Source of the DNA: Myxococcales bacterium
GTDB taxonomy: Bacteria > Myxococcota_A > UBA796 > GCA-2862545
Length of the DNA: 64,000 nt
Reading direction: 5' to 3'
Assembly (NCBI GenBank): GCA_019634415.1
Contig: JAHQVJ010000041.1
Location: 92,075-156,074, forward strand
Below are positions 22,728 through 30,693 of this stretch, in pieces. The position numbers and the translations under genes were made by a program. Numbering within the stretch: position 1 is the stretch's first letter; each line of letters begins with the position of its first letter. The notes beneath the pieces are model-generated. The model ran no database searches. It was given only the letters and a program-made list of their open reading frames with translations, and was not told where the DNA came from.

Positions 22728-24085
22728 GCCTGCTCTGTTGGTCCACGCTCGCGCTCGCGGGCAGCCTCGACGCTCAGGTGGCCGCGGACGTGCTCGCAGC
22801 GGGCTCTCGGTCGGTGTCTCCGGCTGCAGGTCAGCCCGAAGGCATGGGAGCGGCGGACGTGGGCGTGCGGATCCGCGGGGAGCTGCTCGAGGTCGACGAC
22901 GCGCTGCGGATCAACGTGGACTACCGCGGACGTCAGCCCGTCGCCGGGGCCTTCGACAACGAAGCGCTCCACCTGGTCTATCGGGCCGAGGTCGCCTACC
23001 ACCTGCCGAAGACCGAGCTCGCCGTGGGCCGGTTCCTGGCGCCCTCCGTGCTCTGGCTGCCGATGGACGGGGTGCGTGGCACCTACCGAGACGCCGGATC
23101 CTGGGTCACCGCCTATGCGGGGCGTCGTGCGATCACGCTGTCGCGTCGAAACGTAGCACCTGCCACCTGGCTGCCGGCGTTCGGGGCCGAGGTGGGGCGC
23201 ACCACCGAGGCCTACAGTGCGCAGATCCAGGGCACGCTGGCGGGCGATCAGGTCCTGCTGGGGAACGCAGACGACGAGGTGGTGCAAGACGTCACCGGTG
23301 GGGCTGGGCTGGTGCGCGTCGCCGTGACGGCCCCTCGCACGGTGTCGCTGGGGGCGCAGGCGAGCGTGGCCAACCAGGTCACCTACGCTCTGGGTGCTCA
23401 GGTGGGCGAGCTGCAGGCCACGGTCGACGTGCTGTCGCTGTACAACACCATGGGTTGGGTCGCGTGGCGTCCGAGCAAGGGCGCTCGAGTGGATCTGGAT
23501 GCCGTACATCAGCGTGCCGCACTGTCGGCGGACGCGGCCTCCCTTGGTCTGGATCTGGTGGACCCCTCGTTCTCGGACGTGCGGCTGCGCGGTGCCTTCG
23601 GGCGCGGGGATCGTGGGTTCGTGCGTCCGGACCTGAGGCTGCGGCTGCGCGCATCGCGCACCGAGGTCCGCTACGGGGGCGGGTTCGAGCTGCACGACGC
23701 GAGGCTTGTCGGCCCGTATCTGCGGGGGCGGCTGTGGCTGGAGCACGTGATGGCCGAGAACCGACCGGCCGCCCTGGATCGCGTGCTGTGGCAGGCGGGG
23801 GCGGGCTGGGAGCGAGGGATCGGCATGGTGGAGCTGGGAGCCCATGCCGTGGATCGCGCCCTGGGGCCGGTCTCGGCGCGGTCGGCCGATCCCGGCAACC
23901 CGACGCAGCCCTTGAGCAGCGAGGACCTGGCGCCCTTCGTGCTGGAGGCGCAGAACGTGGCCTACGCTCGGGCACTGCTGGCCGGCACCGTGTGGTTCGC
24001 AGGCACCGACGTGGAGGTGAACGTGGAGGACCGAGAGGTGCGTGCGTTCGTGCAGGTGGGCCTGCGGGGAGCGTCCCGTTGGTGA
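22724..24085 (+). CDS. Candidate outer-membrane beta-barrel of a porin-cytochrome conduit
   Basis: The 453-residue protein begins with a signal peptide (VSLLCWSTLALAG). Alternating-hydrophobicity strands follow throughout, for example DALRINVDYRGRQ, LHLVYRAEVAYHL, RVAVTAPRTVSLGAQAS, LRLRLRASRTEVRYGGGFEL and VEVNVEDREVRAFVQVGL at the end. There is no heme motif. I infer a porin-like barrel that would hold the flanking cytochromes, as in MtrB or OmbB conduits, although it is shorter than those and I see no direct family match. Its GTG overlaps the stop of the 10-heme gene and its TGA overlaps the GTG of the 14-heme gene, so the three are made together. Confidence 0.6.
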   Translation: MSLLCWSTLALAGSLDAQVAADVLAAGSRSVSPAAGQPEGMGAADVGVRIRGELLEVDDALRINVDYRGRQPVAGAFDNEALHLVYRAEVAYHLPKTELAVGRFLAPSVLWLPMDGVRGTYRDAGSWVTAYAGRRAITLSRRNVAPATWLPAFGAEVGRTTEAYSAQIQGTLAGDQVLLGNADDEVVQDVTGGAGLVRVAVTAPRTVSLGAQASVANQVTYALGAQVGELQATVDVLSLYNTMGWVAWRPSKGARVDLDAVHQRAALSADAASLGLDLVDPSFSDVRLRGAFGRGDRGFVRPDLRLRLRASRTEVRYGGGFELHDARLVGPYLRGRLWLEHVMAENRPAALDRVLWQAGAGWERGIGMVELGAHAVDRALGPVSARSADPGNPTQPLSSEDLAPFVLEAQNVAYARALLAGTVWFAGTDVEVNVEDREVRAFVQVGLRGASRW

Positions 24086-25086
24086 GACTCTGGCTCGCCG
24101 CGATGCTTGCATGGTGCCTGGCAGCGCCTGCTTCGGCGCAAGAGGTGCACCGGGCGCTCACCGACGTGGCCTGCACCCACTGCCACGAGGATCCGCACCC
24201 GGTGGAGGGCAAGCCGTGCGTGGAGTGCCATGCGCTCGAGGCCTGGGTTCCCTCCGCCTTCACCCTGGCTGATCATCGCTCCACCTCGTTCCCGTTGGAG
24301 GGTCGCCACACCGACGCCGCGTGCAGTGGCTGTCACATCGGCGCCCGCCTCACGGGTCTCCCCACGGAGTGCGCGGGATGCCACGTCGACCGGCATCGAG
24401 GCAAGCTGGGCGACGACTGCACCGCCTGCCACTCCGTGCAGGGCTTTCGGCCCGTGCCGGAGTTCGATCACGATCTGCGCACGAGCTTCTCCCTGACGGG
24501 TCATCACAAGGGGGTCTCCTGCACGGCGTGTCACGAGGGCAGCAACGGCATGTCGATGCGCATGGTGATGGAGCCCACCTGCGTCACCTGCCACCAGCGC
24601 GGTCACGGCGCCTTCGGCTCCCCCTGCGAGACGTGCCACGAGTCCGAGGACGCCACGTTCCCGGTTGCGCGCAAGGGGTTCGATCACCGCCCCACGTCGT
24701 TCCCCTTGGAGCGGCGCCACAAGAACCTTCCCTGCAAGTCGTGCCACAGCGTGGGGCAGACGCGACCGCCCCAGCCGCAGTGCCGCAGCTGCCACACCGA
24801 CCAGCACGCGGGCCAGCTGGGCACCACGTGCAGCGACTGCCACCGTCCCGATCGGTGGAACCTGGTGCGCTTCGATCACGATCAGTCGGGGTGGGCGCTG
24901 CGGGGCCGCCACTTCGTGACGCCCTGCGGCCAGTGCCACACGGCCAACCGCTGGATCGGGCTGCGGACGGAGTGCTACACCTGCCATCAGCCGGATCTGG
25001 TTCGGGCGCCCATCATGGTCCCCGCCCACGCCAACCCGCTGTCGAGCTGCGACGACTGTCACGGGCTGTGGTCCTGGGGCCTGTAG
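24082..25086 (+). CDS. Periplasmic 14-heme c-type cytochrome
   Basis: The 334-residue secreted protein has a cleavable signal (LAAPASA, site near 20) and fourteen CxxCH motifs. Several occur in a repeated layout: FDH or DH, then S-F-x-L-x-G/R-x-H, then CxxCH, where the histidines are probably the distal ligands of low-spin hemes. One heme per 24 residues is typical of a molecular wire. Translation is coupled to the barrel gene by a GTGA overlap. It probably forms the periplasmic side of the conduit. It is similar in repeat style to the 16-heme protein at 27270. It converges on the ferredoxin-flavoprotein gene with a 4-base gap. Confidence 0.9.
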   Translation: MRLWLAAMLAWCLAAPASAQEVHRALTDVACTHCHEDPHPVEGKPCVECHALEAWVPSAFTLADHRSTSFPLEGRHTDAACSGCHIGARLTGLPTECAGCHVDRHRGKLGDDCTACHSVQGFRPVPEFDHDLRTSFSLTGHHKGVSCTACHEGSNGMSMRMVMEPTCVTCHQRGHGAFGSPCETCHESEDATFPVARKGFDHRPTSFPLERRHKNLPCKSCHSVGQTRPPQPQCRSCHTDQHAGQLGTTCSDCHRPDRWNLVRFDHDQSGWALRGRHFVTPCGQCHTANRWIGLRTECYTCHQPDLVRAPIMVPAHANPLSSCDDCHGLWSWGL

Positions 25087-25090
25087 TCGC

Positions 25091-26419
25091 CTAGGTGTTG
25101 GCGGGAGCGTAGAGCTCGCCCTTGAAGGTGGCGATCTCGATGCCAGCGTCCTGCAGGAACTTGGTGGGAAGCACCCCGCCGATGAGCACGATCACGCGGT
25201 CGTTGTCCAGCGTCATCGGCTGTCCCTCGACCGTCAGCAGCACGGTGCGCTCGTCGATCTCCGAGACCTTGGCTTCGAGCAGCAAGCGCACGCGCCCAGC
25301 CTCCACGGCCTCGTCGAGCCGCTTCTGGTTCTTGGCCTTGATGCGGTCGAAGACCCGCTTGCGGTGGGCCAGGTGGACGTGGGCGCCGGCTTCTCCCAAG
25401 GAGATGGCCGCCTCCACGCCCGCATCGCCACCTCCCACCACCAGCGTGCTCTTGCCTGCGTAGTCCTCGGCATCGATGAGTCGGTAGACGACCTTCCCTC
25501 GCCCCTCTCCGGGGACCCCCAGCTTGCGGGGCGTGCCGCGCCGCCCCAAGGCCAGCACCACCCGCTGCGCCCGGAACGCACCCACCGAGGTGCGCAGGGT
25601 GAACACCTCGTCGGCGCCGCGCTCCACCTGATCCACTCGAACGCCCGTACGCACCGACAGGCCCGTCTTGTCGATGATCTGGTGCCAGTGGTCCAGCAGG
25701 GCTTCCTTGCGCACCTCCGTGACGTGGAGCCGGCCATACAGGGGCAGGTCCACCGGGCGCGTCATCACGATCTTGTGGCGCGGGTACTGCAGCACCGTGC
25801 CGCCGATGGTCTCCTGGTCCACGACGACGAAGTCCAGCCCTGCCTCCATGGCCGACAGGGCCGCGGCGATCCCGGCAGGGCCCGCTCCCACGATGATCAG
25901 CTGGTGCACGCCCTTGGTGGGGGGGGGAGGGGCAGCGCGGATCGAGTCGAGGCACTGCATCGCCTGCGTCATGGCGTTGTAGACCAGGCCCATGCCGCCC
26001 AGCTCGCCGACGACGTACAGGCCTGGCACGCTCGTCTGGAAGTCCGACGCCACCATGGGGATGTCCACACCGCGCTTGGCCGTGCCCAAGACCAACTCGA
26101 TGGCGTCCACCGGACAGGCGCGCATGCACTCTCCGTGACCGATGCACGAGGTGGGGTTGACCACCGTGGCCTTGCCGTCGAGCACCGCGAGCACGTCTCC
26201 CTCGGGACAAACGCGCACGCACGAGCCCGAGCCGATGCAGCGATCCAGGTGGATCCGCGGATGCAGGCTCGCGGGTTGCGCACCCTTGGCCAGCGCGTCG
26301 GCGTGATCGCGCTGACCCTTCGACTCCAGTCGCTGGCTGCGCACGAAGCTCGCGATGGTCAGGACTCCGATCCCCACGAGACCGCCGAACAACACGCATC
26401 CCAGCGCTTCGATCACCAT
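25091..26419 (-). CDS. Membrane-anchored ferredoxin-flavoprotein oxidoreductase
   Basis: The 442-residue protein has a transmembrane helix (5-26) and a two-cluster ferredoxin-like segment (58-108). A thioredoxin-reductase-like FAD/NAD(P)H domain follows, with VGAGPAG at 177-183 and VVGGGDAGVEA further on. Both iron-sulfur motifs lack the second cysteine of CxxCxxCxxxCP: the first has Cys61, Ser64, Cys67, Cys71 and the second Cys92, His95, Cys98, Cys102. No redox CxxC is seen in the flavin part. It probably passes electrons between NAD(P)H and a membrane or periplasmic acceptor. AGGTGGA supports the ATG at 26419. It is divergent from the histidine-rich membrane protein gene. Confidence 0.8.
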   Translation of the reverse strand: MVIEALGCVLFGGLVGIGVLTIASFVRSQRLESKGQRDHADALAKGAQPASLHPRIHLDRCIGSGSCVRVCPEGDVLAVLDGKATVVNPTSCIGHGECMRACPVDAIELVLGTAKRGVDIPMVASDFQTSVPGLYVVGELGGMGLVYNAMTQAMQCLDSIRAAPPPPTKGVHQLIIVGAGPAGIAAALSAMEAGLDFVVVDQETIGGTVLQYPRHKIVMTRPVDLPLYGRLHVTEVRKEALLDHWHQIIDKTGLSVRTGVRVDQVERGADEVFTLRTSVGAFRAQRVVLALGRRGTPRKLGVPGEGRGKVVYRLIDAEDYAGKSTLVVGGGDAGVEAAISLGEAGAHVHLAHRKRVFDRIKAKNQKRLDEAVEAGRVRLLLEAKVSEIDERTVLLTVEGQPMTLDNDRVIVLIGGVLPTKFLQDAGIEIATFKGELYAPANT

Positions 26420-26475
26420 GTCGCTTCCACCTGCTCCGACCGCCGCGCCCAAGGTACCGCACCCAGCCGACGGCG

Positions 26476-27270
26476 ATGCGCTATCTTCTCGGTGACGTGC
26501 GATGGGCCTTGCCGGCGTTGTATCTGTCCCTGTTGGGCATCGAGGCCGCCGTGCTGGTGCCCACCTACCTGGTGGTCCGACCTGCCTCCGGCTCGGTGTT
26601 CAATGCGGCCGTGGGCACCTTTGCGATCCTGTGCATGATCGGCATGCTGGTGTACTCGCTGGCGCGCCGCAGCCGTCGGCTGCGCCGGATCATGCGCCTG
26701 TCGCTGTGGCTCCACCTGCACATCTTCCTGGGTCTACAGGGGATCCTGTTGGCCTACGTGCACTGCCTGCCCCTGTTCTGGCGCCCCGGGCCACCCACGC
26801 TGCTCAACCCGGGCATGCTCAATCTGTATGCGATGACCATCGTGTTCCTGTCGGGGCTGTTCGGTCGCTACCTGTTCGCCCAGGTGCCCACCACGGTGGG
26901 CGGCCAGCACCTCACGATCGAGGCCCTGGATGCCGAGCTCGCCGAGCTGAACCAGCCCGTTCCCGCCGAGGTGAGCGCCTTGTGGGCCGATCCGCCGGGG
27001 GCCTCGGGGTTCTCGGGGGTGGTCACCGCGGGCCGTCATCGGCGTCGAGCGCTGCGACAGCTGGCCGCCCTCGAGCTGTCGCCCGACGTGTATGCGCTGG
27101 CCGAGCGACGGCTCGGGCTGATGCACAAGAAGGCGGCCCTGACCAGCGCGCGCCGCCTGTTCAGCACCTGGATCTTCCTGCACCGTCCCATCGCCGGTGC
27201 CATGTACCTGATCACGGCCGTGCACGTCGTGTTGAGCTTGTTGTTCACTCCTTCCTTGGGGCTGATCTGA
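26476..27270 (+). CDS. Membrane protein, candidate b-type cytochrome of the electron-transfer locus
   Basis: The 264-residue protein has four or five hydrophobic segments with histidines placed as heme b ligands could be: LWLHLHIFLGLQGILLAYVH in one region and FLHRPIAGAMYLITAVHVVL near the C-terminus. The spacing of His pairs in the helices is reminiscent of diheme membrane cytochromes that oxidise quinol, but I cannot name a family. Its stop shares one base with the start of the 16-heme gene (TGATG), so it is likely the membrane subunit serving that cytochrome. It is divergent from the ferredoxin-flavoprotein gene across 56 bases. Confidence 0.55.
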   Translation: MRYLLGDVRWALPALYLSLLGIEAAVLVPTYLVVRPASGSVFNAAVGTFAILCMIGMLVYSLARRSRRLRRIMRLSLWLHLHIFLGLQGILLAYVHCLPLFWRPGPPTLLNPGMLNLYAMTIVFLSGLFGRYLFAQVPTTVGGQHLTIEALDAELAELNQPVPAEVSALWADPPGASGFSGVVTAGRHRRRALRQLAALELSPDVYALAERRLGLMHKKAALTSARRLFSTWIFLHRPIAGAMYLITAVHVVLSLLFTPSLGLI

Positions 27271-28448
27271 TGCATCGAGGCCGTCTGGCGCTGCTCGCGC
27301 TCCTCCTCGTGGGGCTGATGGCGGGGAGCTGGCGCACCATGATGGCGCCTGGTCACACCAACCGAGCCCACGCCTCGTTCGCGGGCAGCTGCGACAACTG
27401 CCACCTCGTCTTCGACGGCGTGCCCGACGAGCGCTGTCTGAACTGCCACCTCGCCATCGCGAACCGAGAGTTCGACGGGCGCGGCTTTCACGCCACGGTG
27501 GCCGACCAGGCCTGCATCGACTGCCACACCGATCATGGGGGCCCGGACGGCCCCCTCACGCGCAAGAGCGCGTTGGCCGACTTCGATCACGGGCTGTCGG
27601 GGTTCGGCCTCGAGGGTCGCCACAGCACGCTGCGCTGTGAGTCGTGCCACCGGGCGCCGCTGGAGGCGATGCAGCCGGAGTGTGGCGAGTGTCACGAGGA
27701 TGCGCACACCAGCGCGCTGGGACCCGACTGTGTGGCCTGCCACGTGGCCCAGGGATGGCGACGCCAGCTCAAGACGCTCGAGGCCCACGTCATCGAGACC
27801 ACCGGCGGGCACGAGGGACTGGCCTGCGAGGACTGCCATCTGCACGGTGAGAACCTGGATGCGTCGGTGGTCTGTGCGAACTGCCACGATCAGTCCCATG
27901 GCGGCACACAGTCCGATTGTGCGCTGTGCCACCAGGTCTCGGGCTTCGCGCCTGCCGAGTTCAACCACGGCCCGTGCACCTGCTCCTTTCCTGGCAAGCA
28001 CCAGACGGTGGAGTGCCTCGCCTGCCACGAGAACTTCTCCTTCACCGACACGCCCACGCTGTGCTCGGGCTGCCACACCAAGGACCGCCCCCACGAGCCG
28101 CTAGGGGAGTGCAGCCGCTGCCACACCGCCTTGTCGTGGTCCGATGGGCGGTTCGATCACGACTCGATCCGCTTCAAGATCCGAGGCGCTCACCTGTCGG
28201 TGAGCTGCGATGCGTGCCACGAGACCCAGTTCCGCGGTGTGCCGAAGGCCTGTGCCGGGTGTCACCAGGAGATGGGCGACGAGGCGCACGGCGATTTCGG
28301 GCGCTGCGAGCCGTGCCACACCACGGCCGGGTTCTCTCCCTCCCGCTTCGACCACGGCAGCGTGGGCTTCCCCCTCACCGGGCGCCACGCCAATGCCCCC
28401 TGTCAGTCGTGCCATGCGGAGAAGGTGGAGGGCTACGAGGGGCGCTGA
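27270..28448 (+). CDS. 16-heme c-type cytochrome
   Basis: The 392-residue protein has an N-terminal hydrophobic segment (6-20) that may stay as a membrane anchor, since no clear cleavage site follows, and then sixteen CxxCH motifs. They recur with FDH/FNH...G-x-x-H and CHxD/E elements as in the 14-heme protein, so the two are probably related by descent. An extra CTC without His follows FNHGP near the middle. It is coupled to the upstream membrane protein. It is inferred to move electrons from the cytoplasmic membrane across the periplasm towards the 14-heme/10-heme conduit. Confidence 0.9.
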   Translation: MHRGRLALLALLLVGLMAGSWRTMMAPGHTNRAHASFAGSCDNCHLVFDGVPDERCLNCHLAIANREFDGRGFHATVADQACIDCHTDHGGPDGPLTRKSALADFDHGLSGFGLEGRHSTLRCESCHRAPLEAMQPECGECHEDAHTSALGPDCVACHVAQGWRRQLKTLEAHVIETTGGHEGLACEDCHLHGENLDASVVCANCHDQSHGGTQSDCALCHQVSGFAPAEFNHGPCTCSFPGKHQTVECLACHENFSFTDTPTLCSGCHTKDRPHEPLGECSRCHTALSWSDGRFDHDSIRFKIRGAHLSVSCDACHETQFRGVPKACAGCHQEMGDEAHGDFGRCEPCHTTAGFSPSRFDHGSVGFPLTGRHANAPCQSCHAEKVEGYEGR

Positions 28449-28519
28449 CGTGACTTCCCTCGGGCTCGCATCGTGACATTCGGAGACAACGTGAGGGGTT
28501 CGCCAGATCCGTGAAGTGC

Positions 28520-28541
28520 CCTGGGCTCAACGACGCCCAGG
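28520..28541 (+). promoter_or_regulatory. Leader hairpin overlapping the ribosome-binding site of the 28551 lipoprotein
   Basis: CCTGGGC (28520-28526), loop TCAACGAC and GCCCAGG (28535-28541) form a perfect 7-bp hairpin. The 3' arm runs into AGGAGAG, the ribosome-binding site of the gene at 28551. The loop and 3' flank (TCAACGA, CCCAGGAGAG) recur in the leader of the gene at 40621. Confidence 0.45.
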
Positions 28542-28550
28542 AGAGCCACC

Positions 28551-29039
28551 ATGCGCCTTGTCCTTTCGCTCACCCTGTTCACGGGGTGTGCGGCCGAGGG
28601 AGTGCACCCTCCCTTCGATCCGCCGCGGTCCGCCACGCAGAGCCCCACCACCGTCGAGTCGACCGACACGACCTCCGAGGCCGAGGTGCCCGAGAGTGCC
28701 TGCGGTTCGGTGCACTACGTGGACATGACGCTGATGGGCGTGGTGCTGGACGTCGATCACGAGCCCGCAGTAGACGTCGACGTGTGGCTGGAGGAGCGGA
28801 ACTGGTCGCCTCACACCGTGCACGGTGAGGGGACCACCGACGACGAGGGGCGCTTCTACTTCGACATCGAACAGGTCCCCATCGTGGAGGAATGTTGGGG
28901 AATTGGGCCCCAGTTCTTCCTCGCAGCCGACGATGGATCCTCTGGCGGGGAGATCCCCGCGAACATGCACATCGTGTGGGCCTGGCTCGACGGCACCTAC
29001 GAGGCAGACATCAGCGGTCTGCCCTGCGTCCTCGAATAG
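28551..29039 (+). CDS. Lipoprotein with Ig-like/carboxypeptidase-regulatory-like domain
   Basis: The 162-residue protein has a short signal with lipobox LFTGC (Cys13) and a Thr/Ser/Glu-rich linker (PTTVESTDTTSEAEVPES). A single beta-sandwich-like domain follows, of the type MGVVLDVDHEPAVDVDVWLEE...TTDDEGRFYFDIE, with Cys at about 51, 114 and 159. It resembles the lipoprotein at 18977 in layout. There is no enzymatic motif. Strong AGGAGAG before the ATG, part of a hairpin. It stands between the cytochrome cluster and the ParA-like gene. Confidence 0.65.
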   Translation: MRLVLSLTLFTGCAAEGVHPPFDPPRSATQSPTTVESTDTTSEAEVPESACGSVHYVDMTLMGVVLDVDHEPAVDVDVWLEERNWSPHTVHGEGTTDDEGRFYFDIEQVPIVEECWGIGPQFFLAADDGSSGGEIPANMHIVWAWLDGTYEADISGLPCVLE

Positions 29040-29096
29040 GCGGATACCAAAGGCGAGCTGTCGTTTTTCGCGGACTCAGCTACGGATATGCGTCGC

Positions 29097-29115
29097 GACC
29101 GGGGACAGGCCGGTC
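29097..29115 (+). promoter_or_regulatory. Hairpin in the leader of the ParA-like gene
   Basis: GACCGG (29097-29102), loop GGACAGG and CCGGTC (29110-29115) make a 6-bp hairpin 12 bases before the ParA-like ATG at 29128, just ahead of its GAGG ribosome-binding site. It could be an operator or a leader structure; no regulator is assigned. Confidence 0.3.
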
Positions 29116-29127
29116 CAAGAGGTGCGC

Positions 29128-30393
29128 ATGAATGCTGTGTCCCATCCAGAAGATGCAACGTTTCTCCGAGACTATCGAGACACGCCAGCGGCTCGCGTCT
29201 GGGCGATCGGCATCGCGTCGGTCCTGGGTCTACTCTTCGTCGTCTGGGCGTTGGCACTGTGGAGACCGATCGTAGCGATGTTCGCTCCGTTGCCCGAGCT
29301 CACCAAGCTGACGGCGGTGGTGGGATTCGGGGCCATGGGGGTGGTGGCCGTGGTGCAGTCGAGCCTCGTGCTCCGCCGTCACTACGCCGTGGCGGACCGG
29401 CTGCGGCGCTGTGAGACGGCGTTGGCCGAGCTACTGGCCACGAACCGCGAGCTCCAGGACACGCTGAAGGGCCAGGAAGAGGAGGTGGTCCGCGTCAGCG
29501 AGATCGATGGTGGCTTGTGGGCTCAGGGGTGTGTGGCCCCCGTTCCCTTCGTGGAGCGCTCCGAGCGGCGCACCCGCCTGCTGTCGGTGTTCAATCTGAA
29601 GGGAGGGGTGGGCAAGACGACGATCACCGCGAACCTCGGTCGGGCGATGTGCGAGCTCGACAGTCACACGCGGGTGCTCGTCGTGGACCTCGACTTCCAG
29701 GGCACGCTGTCTGGCGCCACCACGGCGGAGTCGGAGCGGAGCAAGCGGGATCAGCTGTACACCGCGGCGCGGCTGCTGGAGTCGCACGCCCCCGACGACA
29801 TCGAGCTCGAGCAGATCCTGACGCCGTCGACGGAGAACGAGCGTCTGGTGGTGATCACCGCCAACGATCTGCTGGAGCATGCGGACTTCCGTGAGCAAGC
29901 GCGGTTCCTGCTCGACCGAGGCCAAGATCCGCGTCATCGCTTTCGAAGCTTGTTCCATCACCGGCTGATGCTGAAGTCCTTCGACGTGGTGCTGTTCGAC
30001 TGTCCGCCGCGCCTCACCACGTCGTCGGTGAACGCGTTGTGCGCCAGCGACTTCGTGCTGATCCCGGTGCAGCTCACGGACAGCGCCTGGGAGGCCGTGC
30101 CACGCACCGTCCAGTGGCTGAGGCGACTGGGCAAGGCCTCGCGTGCGGAGCCCATGGGGGTGGTCGCCAACCAGGTGCGGTTGAACGGGGAGCGGCTGAT
30201 CGGACCGCACCAGCAGGTGCTCGGCATGCTGCGCTCCCTCATGAAGGCCGAGGGCTATGACTTCGGGGTGCTCAACCAGATGGTCTCCGACGATCGGAGC
30301 CTGGCGTCGCGGATGCTGGGGGAGGGCTCGGGTCCGAGCAGCCGGCTGTTCCATCCCCTGGCCAGAGAGATCCTGCGGAGGATGGGCCCATGA
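29128..30393 (+). CDS. ParA/MinD-like ATPase with N-terminal membrane segments and coiled coil
   Basis: The 421-residue protein has two hydrophobic helices (about 23-45 and 62-82), a coiled coil (90-125) and then a ParA-type P-loop ATPase. The deviant Walker A KGGVGKTT is at 158-165, VVDLDFQG carries the switch I-like Asp, and VVLFDCPPRL is Walker B. ParA proteins are usually cytosolic and bind DNA or membrane through small patches, so a hairpin membrane anchor fused ahead is unusual. It is probably involved in positioning cargo at the membrane. GAGG precedes the ATG. Its stop overlaps the next ATG (ATGA), naming a small partner. It is not next to a replication origin or parB. Confidence 0.8.
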   Translation: MNAVSHPEDATFLRDYRDTPAARVWAIGIASVLGLLFVVWALALWRPIVAMFAPLPELTKLTAVVGFGAMGVVAVVQSSLVLRRHYAVADRLRRCETALAELLATNRELQDTLKGQEEEVVRVSEIDGGLWAQGCVAPVPFVERSERRTRLLSVFNLKGGVGKTTITANLGRAMCELDSHTRVLVVDLDFQGTLSGATTAESERSKRDQLYTAARLLESHAPDDIELEQILTPSTENERLVVITANDLLEHADFREQARFLLDRGQDPRHRFRSLFHHRLMLKSFDVVLFDCPPRLTTSSVNALCASDFVLIPVQLTDSAWEAVPRTVQWLRRLGKASRAEPMGVVANQVRLNGERLIGPHQQVLGMLRSLMKAEGYDFGVLNQMVSDDRSLASRMLGEGSGPSSRLFHPLAREILRRMGP

Positions 30394-30674
30394 GCCGACC
30401 AGAGAGCCCACAGGCGACGCCGAGGGTCGAAGACAACGGCATCGCCGCTGGCGTGGCGCACTTCGAGACCCTGCGCGACACCCTGCGGGGCGTCGAGTAC
30501 GACGAGATCGAGCGCCAGGTGGCGCACCTCGGCTCGCTGGACCCTGCGTCGTTGACGCGGGTGGTGGAGATCCTGGGATTCGTGCCGGAGCTCACCCACA
30601 AGCGCAACGTGCGCCTGCTGTGCCGGGTGCTGCAGGGCATCAAGAGCCGCCAGCGCCGCCTGGACTTGATCTGA
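30390..30674 (+). CDS. Small partner protein of the ParA-like ATPase
   Basis: I do not recognise this 94-residue helical protein. It has an acidic and flexible N-terminus, then FETLRDTLRGVEYDEIERQVAHLGSL, SLTRVVEILGFVPEL and a basic end (IKSRQRRLDLI). The ATGA overlap with the ParA-like gene makes co-translation near certain. In ParA systems the coupled small gene is often the cargo adaptor or ATPase activator, with a short basic stretch that stimulates hydrolysis; the basic end could play that role (inference). Confidence 0.6.
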   Translation: MSRPESPQATPRVEDNGIAAGVAHFETLRDTLRGVEYDEIERQVAHLGSLDPASLTRVVEILGFVPELTHKRNVRLLCRVLQGIKSRQRRLDLI

Positions 30675-30693
30675 GGATCGATACACTGCGGCC

